From Bacillus proteolyticus (GTDB lineage Bacteria; Bacillota; Bacilli; Bacillales; Bacillaceae_G): 64,000 nt of DNA. A model generated the notes under the pieces. That model saw only the letters and a list, made by a program, of their open reading frames with translations, was not told the origin of the DNA and did not search any database. The stretch lies in contig NZ_MACH01000167.1 of NCBI RefSeq assembly GCF_001884065.1, forward strand, positions 62,001-126,000. The letters run 5' to 3'. Of the stretch, positions 59,387 to 64,000 are shown piece after piece. The stretch's first letter is position 1, and the number at the start of each line of letters is the position of its first letter. Position numbers and translations under genes: made by a program.

Positions 59387-59866
59387 ATGTTTACAAAAGA
59401 AAGTTATGCAGGATCTCGTGAAGAGCAATATGAGACAGTAATTAAACAACTGGATGCATTATTAACTGGCGAACCAAACGTAGTCGCAAACTTATCAAAT
59501 GCGTCCGCACTATTAAACCAATTTTTAGATCGCGTTAATTGGGTTGGCTTTTATGTAACAGAAGGAACTCAGCTTGTTCTTGGACCATTCCAAGGAATGC
59601 CTGCTTGCGTACGTATTCCTTTCGGACGAGGCGTTTGCGGCGCAGCAGTTGAAACGAAAACAACGCAGCTTGTAGCGGACGTTCACCAATTCCCAGGACA
59701 TATCGCTTGCGACAGTGCTTCGAATTCAGAAATCGTCTTACCGATTCTGAAAGAAGGAACTGTCATCGGTGTACTTGATATCGATAGTCCTGAAAAAAAT
59801 CGTTTTGACGAAGTAGATCAGCACTATTTAGAAAAGTTTGTGGAAACACTCCTAAAACATATTTAA
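59387..59866 (+). CDS. Free methionine-R-sulfoxide reductase (GAF domain, YtsP-like)
   Basis: 159-residue GAF protein that reduces free methionine sulfoxide. The three conserved cysteines Cys74, Cys84 (GMPACVRIPFGRGVCGAA) and Cys108 (HIACDSASNSE) have the spacing of fRMsr enzymes. AAAAAGGGAG lies before the ATG at 59387; the upstream frame from 59327 is not supported. Next to refZ and upstream of rpsD as in B. subtilis ytsP. Confidence 0.93.
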   Translation: MFTKESYAGSREEQYETVIKQLDALLTGEPNVVANLSNASALLNQFLDRVNWVGFYVTEGTQLVLGPFQGMPACVRIPFGRGVCGAAVETKTTQLVADVHQFPGHIACDSASNSEIVLPILKEGTVIGVLDIDSPEKNRFDEVDQHYLEKFVETLLKHI

Positions 59867-59873
59867 AAAAAGA

Positions 59874-59928
59874 AAAGAGCGAGTTGTCGATTTAGTACGT
59901 CATGTACGAAACCGATAACTCACTCTTT
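59874..59928. terminator. Bidirectional terminator fRMsr / methionine gamma-lyase
   Basis: 16-nt arms (aaagagcgagttgtcg / cgataactcactcttt, with wobble positions) and an inner stem gtacgtcatgtac; T6 on the plus strand. Confidence 0.85.
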
Positions 59929-59929
59929 T

Positions 59930-61105
59930 TTATTGATTAACCGTAGATATTTTCTTTAACGCTTGCTCTAAATCAGAAACGATATCCTCCCACGATTCTA
60001 AACCGACAGATAAGCGTATTAAATTATCATAAATGCCCATTTCTTGTCTTAACTCAGCTGGAATCGCAGCGTGCGTCATCGTCGCTGGATGCTGAATTAA
60101 CGTTTCTGTATCTCCTAAACTTACCGCAATTGTAATAAAGTGAAGGTCATTGATAAACGCTTGCGTCTCTTCTTTCCCACCTTTTACCGAAAAAGAAATC
60201 ACACCGCCGCCCCGTTTCATTTGGCGAGATGCTAGTTCCCCTTCTGGATACCAAACACCTTCTACCGCATCATGATTTTTTAGGAACGATACAATTTTTT
60301 CTGCATTATCACAATGGCGGTCCATTCTTACCGCTAACGTCTTTAATCCGCGTAACAATAACCATGCATCAAATGGCGCCATAATACCGCCGATATCTTT
60401 TCGCATCGGGCGAATTTTTTCTGCTAACGCTTTCGTTTTACAAATTGTTACACCCGCTACAACATCACCGTGACCACCAATATACTTTGTCGCACTATGC
60501 ACAACCGCGTCACAGCCGAGTTCAAGCGGTCTTTGTAAATAAGGTGAACAAAACGTATTATCAACAATGACAAGTAAGTCATTTCGCTTCGCTACCCCGA
60601 TCACCTTTTCTAAATCAATTAATTTCATCGTTGGATTAATTGGTGTTTCAACGAAAATGAGCTTTGTATTTGGGCGGATTTTATTTTCAATATCAGCCTC
60701 TGTTTCCATATCACAAAACGAATGCGTAATCATAAATTTCTCTTCTAACACTTCTAAAAAACCGTACGTACATCCATATAATCCATTTGAACAAATAATA
60801 TGATCTCCAGCCTTTAGAAAACCGATTAACGTTGCTGAAATGGCTGCCATACCTGAACCGAACGCCAGCGCTTCCTCTCCACCTTCTAAAACAGCCATAC
60901 GTTCTTCAAATAACTTCACAGTTGGATTCCCAAGCCTTGAATAAATATAAGATGGATCTTCTCCCGCAAAACTCGCTTCTCCTTGCTGTGCTGTCTCAAA
61001 CGTAAATGTAGAAGTTTGAAATAAAGGTGGTGTTAAACTCCCTTTATTCTCATTTGATTCATAACCATGATGAATTAGCGCTGTCTCTATATGTTTCTTT
61101 TTCAT
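59930..61105 (-). CDS. Methionine gamma-lyase / trans-sulfuration PLP enzyme
   Basis: 391-residue PLP enzyme of the Cys/Met metabolism group. The PLP lysine lies in HSATKYIGGHGDVVAG; SYIYSRLGNPTVKLFEE, SGMAAISATL and SGTTFTFET-like N-terminal motifs fit. The Cys in SNGLYGCTYG, usual at the active site of methionine gamma-lyases, supports that activity over cystathionine gamma-synthase. AAAGGGGA precedes the ATG. Alternative activities cannot be excluded. Confidence 0.85.
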   Translation of the reverse strand: MKKKHIETALIHHGYESNENKGSLTPPLFQTSTFTFETAQQGEASFAGEDPSYIYSRLGNPTVKLFEERMAVLEGGEEALAFGSGMAAISATLIGFLKAGDHIICSNGLYGCTYGFLEVLEEKFMITHSFCDMETEADIENKIRPNTKLIFVETPINPTMKLIDLEKVIGVAKRNDLLVIVDNTFCSPYLQRPLELGCDAVVHSATKYIGGHGDVVAGVTICKTKALAEKIRPMRKDIGGIMAPFDAWLLLRGLKTLAVRMDRHCDNAEKIVSFLKNHDAVEGVWYPEGELASRQMKRGGGVISFSVKGGKEETQAFINDLHFITIAVSLGDTETLIQHPATMTHAAIPAELRQEMGIYDNLIRLSVGLESWEDIVSDLEQALKKISTVNQ

Positions 61106-61281
61106 AAAAACATCCCCTTTATGTTTTTATTGCCGTATATTCATCAATAAAAATTTGATGAACGTTTTACTTCATTTTATGTAAGCGTTTCATTTCTGTT
61201 TCTATCTCTTCTTTTATATTGTTTTAAATTCCTTCTTGTTAATTTCCAAAATTTATATGCATAAAACAAAAAGGGAGTCGC
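61106..61281. other. Upstream region of methionine gamma-lyase and rpsD
   Basis: Divergent intergenic region; AT-rich and without an ORF or a clear S-box/T-box riboswitch for the lyase gene. Confidence 0.4.
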
Positions 61282-61310
61282 TTGACGAAACTCTGGGTAA
61301 AAGATATAAT
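61282..61310 (+). promoter_or_regulatory. Sigma-A promoter of rpsD
   Basis: TTGACG, a 17-bp spacer and TATAAT: a near-consensus vegetative promoter. Start of transcription near 61317, giving a leader of about 185 nt. Confidence 0.8.
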
Positions 61311-61316
61311 AGCGTT

Positions 61317-61502
61317 TGTGTAAAATAAAAAGGCAGCCTTGTAATGTGAGTTTATCGTTTGTATTTTGTTCCTCTACGGAGGTGTATCTCGTAACTCCCT
61401 GCTGCTGGAGCGAAGGTACATGAAAACAAAATGCCCGTAAATATCGATTACGTCTGTTTTTATTTTACGTAAATAAAAACATTTTTAAAGGAGGAGTCAA
61501 CT
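61317..61502 (+). promoter_or_regulatory. rpsD leader (S4 autoregulatory RNA)
   Basis: About 185-nt structured leader with several GC-rich pairings (e.g. cctctacggaggtgtatctcg, aactccctgctgctggag). In Bacillus, r-protein S4 is known to repress its own mRNA by binding this leader. I infer it is present here from position and structured sequence; I did not fold it. Confidence 0.7.
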
Positions 61503-62105
61503 ATGGCTCGTTATACAGGTCCAGCTTGGAAACTGTCTCGTCGTCTTGGAATCTCTCTAAGCGGCACAGGAAAAGAATTAGAAAAACGCCCTTACGCACC
61601 AGGTCCTCACGGTCCTAACCAACGTAAGAAACTTTCAGAATACGGTTTACAATTACAAGAGAAACAAAAACTTCGTCACATGTACGGCATGACTGAGCGT
61701 CAATTCCGTCGCACATTTGACCAAGCAGGTAAAATGCCTGGTAAGCACGGCGAAAACTTCATGATCCTTCTTGAAGCTCGTCTTGACAACTTAGTTTACC
61801 GTATGGGCTTAGCTCGCACTCGTCGTGCAGCTCGCCAATTAGTAAACCACGGTCACATCACAGTTGATGGATCTCGCGTAGATATCCCATCTTACCGTGT
61901 AAAACCTGGTCAAACTATCAGCGTTCGCGAAAAATCTAACAGCCTTGTTGTTGTTAAAGAAGCGATCGAAGTTAACAACTTCGTACCAGAATACTTAACT
62001 TTCGATGCTGATAAGTTAGAAGCTACTTACACTCGTCACGCTGAGCGTTCTGAGTTAGCAGCTGAAATCAACGAAGCATTAATCGTAGAGTTCTACTCTC
62101 GTTAA
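61503..62105 (+). CDS. rpsD: 30S ribosomal protein S4
   Basis: 200-residue S4 with the S4 RNA-binding domain (about 92-155, [28 protein letters not shown]) and N-terminal [19 protein letters not shown]. Lacks the zinc-binding CxxC form, so it is the zinc-free type. AAAGGAGGA precedes the ATG. Autoregulated through its leader. Confidence 0.98.
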   Translation: MARYTGPAWKLSRRLGISLSGTGKELEKRPYAPGPHGPNQRKKLSEYGLQLQEKQKLRHMYGMTERQFRRTFDQAGKMPGKHGENFMILLEARLDNLVYRMGLARTRRAARQLVNHGHITVDGSRVDIPSYRVKPGQTISVREKSNSLVVVKEAIEVNNFVPEYLTFDADKLEATYTRHAERSELAAEINEALIVEFYSR

Positions 62106-62109
62106 TGAC

Positions 62110-62140
62110 AAAAAGCCAATCCTGTGGATTGGCTTTTTTC
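62110..62140 (+). terminator. Terminator after rpsD
   Basis: Arms aaaaagccaatcc and ggattggcttttt with a 3-nt loop and T6. A near copy is found at 63531-63564 after the next gene. Confidence 0.9.
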
Positions 62141-62348
62141 AATTCTCACCATATTTTTTTATACCCCACGTAACACAAAAATCCCAATACTCTATACTCC
62201 CATCTAAAACAAATATTTTTTATTTAATCAAATTCAAACAAAAAGAATAACCTTCCTATTTTCATACAGAACTTCTGTTATATTATGAATTTTCACAGAA
62301 TAACAATGATATTAAGAATTTTAAACTTTATAACAAGGAGACGTTGCT

Positions 62349-63497
62349 ATGGAATTCAGAAATGACATAAATAAAATAGCTAACCAAATTTTAGAACGAA
62401 AAGAGTACATAACTAATGAAGAAATGACCAAGCAATCATTAATTATTCCTTTTCTTCAAAAGCTAGGTTATGACGTTTTCAACCCTTTAGAAGTTAGACC
62501 TGAGTATATTGCAGACTTTGGAACTAAAAAGGGAGAAAAAGTCGATTATGCGGTTTTCAAAAATGGAGTTCCAATTATTTTAATTGAGGCAAAATCTGTA
62601 ACAGAAAATCTCCTTAAACACGATGCGCAACTATCTAGGTATTTCAATGCCTTACCCGATGTCAAAGTAGGGGTACTAACTAATGGTGTAGAATACAAGT
62701 TTTATACTGATTTAACAAATGACAATGTGATGGATGAAAAACCTTTCTTCACATTCAGTATGAATAATTTAACCAATGTAGATATTGAAACGATTGAAAC
62801 TTTTACAAAAGAAAATTTTGAAGCTGAAGGAATTGTAAAATATGCCGAAGAGCTTATTTATATGACCAATTTAAACTCTACAATTAAAGAATTATTTAAA
62901 AATCCTTCAGATGACTTCCTTCGTTTTCTAATTAAAGACTTTAGCTCAACTAGAATTACAAATAACGTTTTAGAGCGATTCCGACCAATTGTTAAAAAAG
63001 CAATTAATCGAACACTATTAGAAATAATCAGTGATGGTTTAACACCAAAAGAAACAAAAACATCGGAGAAAATAGAAACAAGCCTAGTTGCAGCCGCTTC
63101 TGCCGAAATAATTGAAGATATAAGCAAAGAAGACAAAACAGATAGAGTTTTCACTACCGAGGATGAATTGACTGCCTTTAACATTGTTAAAGGCATATTA
63201 ACTGAAAATCAAAGAGACATTAGCGATCTTAAATATAAAGATACCATTAGTTATTTTTGCATCATGAATCGTGTAATCACAAAATGGTTTATACGTCTCT
63301 TCCTTGATGGAGATGCAAAATCCTTAGTTGTAAGACTAGATTTAGAAGCTACTAAACAGCTATGTCCTAATTTCGTTGTTGAGCAAGCCCCAAAATCACA
63401 GGGAGTAAGTAGAATTTTCATTGATAATATTAATGATTTAAAAGATTTGGAACCACTTATTATTTCATGCTATGATCAAATTTTAGCTAATGTTTAA
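62349..63497 (+). CDS. Standalone HsdR-N-like nuclease-domain protein
   Basis: 382 residues. The N-terminal about 130 resemble the N-terminal domain of type I restriction endonuclease R subunits (HsdR): a PD-(D/E)xK-like set Asp66 (EKVDYAVFKNG), Glu80-Ala-Lys82 (ILIEAKS) and Gln94 (HDAQLSRYFNA). No helicase domain, no hsdM/hsdS neighbours. The C-terminal half (about 240-382) is not recognised. AAGGAGA precedes the ATG. More AT-rich than rpsD and flanked by duplicated terminators, so it looks acquired. It could be a defence or nuclease-related gene. Confidence 0.75.
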   Translation: MEFRNDINKIANQILERKEYITNEEMTKQSLIIPFLQKLGYDVFNPLEVRPEYIADFGTKKGEKVDYAVFKNGVPIILIEAKSVTENLLKHDAQLSRYFNALPDVKVGVLTNGVEYKFYTDLTNDNVMDEKPFFTFSMNNLTNVDIETIETFTKENFEAEGIVKYAEELIYMTNLNSTIKELFKNPSDDFLRFLIKDFSSTRITNNVLERFRPIVKKAINRTLLEIISDGLTPKETKTSEKIETSLVAAASAEIIEDISKEDKTDRVFTTEDELTAFNIVKGILTENQRDISDLKYKDTISYFCIMNRVITKWFIRLFLDGDAKSLVVRLDLEATKQLCPNFVVEQAPKSQGVSRIFIDNINDLKDLEPLIISCYDQILANV

Positions 63498-63519
63498 AAG
63501 AGGGATTTCCCCTCTTTTT
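63496..63519 (+). terminator. Terminator after the HsdR-N-like gene
   Basis: Arms aaaagaggg and ccctctttt with a 5-nt loop, overlapping the stop codon, then TTC. Confidence 0.8.
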
Positions 63520-63530
63520 CCAACGCAATG

Positions 63531-63564
63531 AAAAAAAGCCAATCCTCTAGATTGGCTTTTTTTC
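63531..63564. terminator. Second copy of the rpsD-type terminator
   Basis: Arms aaaaaaagccaatc and gattggcttttttt with a 5-nt loop. It shares the AAAAAGCCAATCCT...GATTGGCTTTTTT core of the rpsD terminator at 62110-62140, with differences in the loop and A/T-tract lengths. Read on the minus strand it can end transcripts of the 42-aa gene. Confidence 0.85.
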
Positions 63565-63583
63565 ATTTATATATAAAATAAAA

Positions 63584-63712
63584 TTATTTATTTTCCTCTT
63601 TTTGAACATATACATAAGCATCTTTCTGCTCTTTATGTATATCAACCTTCGTGTTCTCTGCAAGCTGACCCGCATTTAGCAAAGAAAAAATAATGAGCGC
63701 TTCTAGTGACAT
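63584..63712 (-). CDS. Small hypothetical protein (42 aa)
   Basis: MSLEALIIFSLLNAGQLAEN followed by a Lys/Glu-rich tail DIHKEQKDAYVYVQKEENK. AAAGGAG lies about 12 nt before the ATG at 63712, a rather long spacing. A short hydrophobic N-terminus is visible. Unknown function. Confidence 0.5.
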   Translation of the reverse strand: MSLEALIIFSLLNAGQLAENTKVDIHKEQKDAYVYVQKEENK

Positions 63713-63862
63713 TTTGTTTTACCACTCCTTTCTATTTGTTATACGTTTATCATACCGCTTACATGTGATTTCCGTATGAACTCGAAAAGGAGATTACAAC
63801 AAAAAGGTTACAGGAATACGAATGCACGCTATAATAACCATAAAATAGGAGGTGAATTCATT

Positions 63863-64000
63863 TTGACAATAAACCAAATGGTTCAACTCGGAAGTTCATT
63901 TATGCTGTTTATTACTTCAGCACTTATGAGTTGGTATCAGGAGAGTAATTTAATCGATTATCCTGATGAATGGAAATATAGCGCTAAGTTTACAAATTAC
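63863..64000 (+). CDS. Partial ORF at the window edge
   Basis: 46 codons visible, starting TTG at 63863 with AGGAGG 10 nt upstream: MTINQMVQLGSSFMLFITSA, then SWYQESNLIDYPDEWKYSAKF. A possible short membrane segment at the start. It runs out of the window; family unknown. Confidence 0.5.
   Translation, partial: MTINQMVQLGSSFMLFITSALMSWYQESNLIDYPDEWKYSAKFTNY

Overview
The window is chromosomal DNA of a low-GC Firmicute, almost certainly a member of the Bacillus cereus group. This rests on the AT-rich composition, strong AGGAGG-type ribosome binding sites, spore genes (ytrH, ytrI, gerW/ytfJ, an alpha/beta small acid-soluble spore protein), gene order that follows the Bacillus subtilis phoR-citZ-pyk-dnaE-argGH-ackA-thiI-ezrA-rpsD segment, and an intergenic repeat that looks like the bcr1 repeat of the B. 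cereus group. No database was searched; names come from recognised motifs and synteny.

Layout. 1-6.2 kb: phosphate two-component system phoP-phoR (phoR cut by the window edge), a small unknown gene, a MaoC-like hydratase, and the TCA cluster citZ-icd-mdh. 6.5-9.5 kb: membrane proteins (YtwI-type DUF441, YtvI, FxsA). 9.6-20 kb: a long minus-strand run of central metabolism and replication: dnaE, malic enzyme, a GntR regulator, accD-accA, pfkA, pyk. 20-27 kb: ytrH-ytrI (sporulation), nrnA, ytpI, ytoI, ytkL and an Xaa-Pro dipeptidase. 27-36 kb is the accessory part: lipoproteins, DUF2785, a possible anti-sigma fragment, a translationally coupled cupin/GNAT/DUF6176 cluster, a membrane gene with an apparent frameshift, ald, an SDR, a universal stress protein, small ORFs and a DinB-like protein. 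36-38.6 kb: argG-argH. 39.4-40.9 kb: a YitT-family membrane gene behind an unusual leader. 40.9-47.7 kb: EcsC, Nudix, ackA, ytxK, tpx, gerW-ytfI and an NAD kinase. 48-56.5 kb: ytcJ amidohydrolase, VOC protein, an acyl-CoA synthetase, an SASP gene, thiI-nifZ (tRNA thiolation and thiamine sulfur) and ezrA. 56.7-64 kb: LysR/EamA divergent pair, refZ, free-methionine sulfoxide reductase, methionine gamma-lyase, rpsD with its autoregulatory leader, a standalone HsdR-N-like nuclease gene, and two small genes at the right edge.

The most striking object is the roughly 460-nt leader in front of the YitT-family gene (39.7-40.17 kb). It holds four tandem modules, each made of a ribosome binding site, a 9-16 codon ORF ending in TAG, and a hairpin whose 3' side runs directly into the next ribosome binding site. 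The first two peptides are paralogous (10 of 16 residues identical) and differ by synonymous substitutions at conserved residues, so they look selected as peptides. Modules 2-3 and the last module each contain A-B-C-D repeats that allow mutually exclusive pairing. This suggests a serial leader-peptide attenuator that I do not recognise as a described class.

Other points worth attention: the HsdR-N-like gene is bracketed by near-identical copies of the rpsD terminator, as if it inserted there with a duplication; a complete bcr1-like element with terminal direct repeats sits just upstream of the nrnA ribosome binding site; and a Gly/Cys-rich C-terminal tail is out of frame in the 31 kb membrane gene because of an A7 tract.
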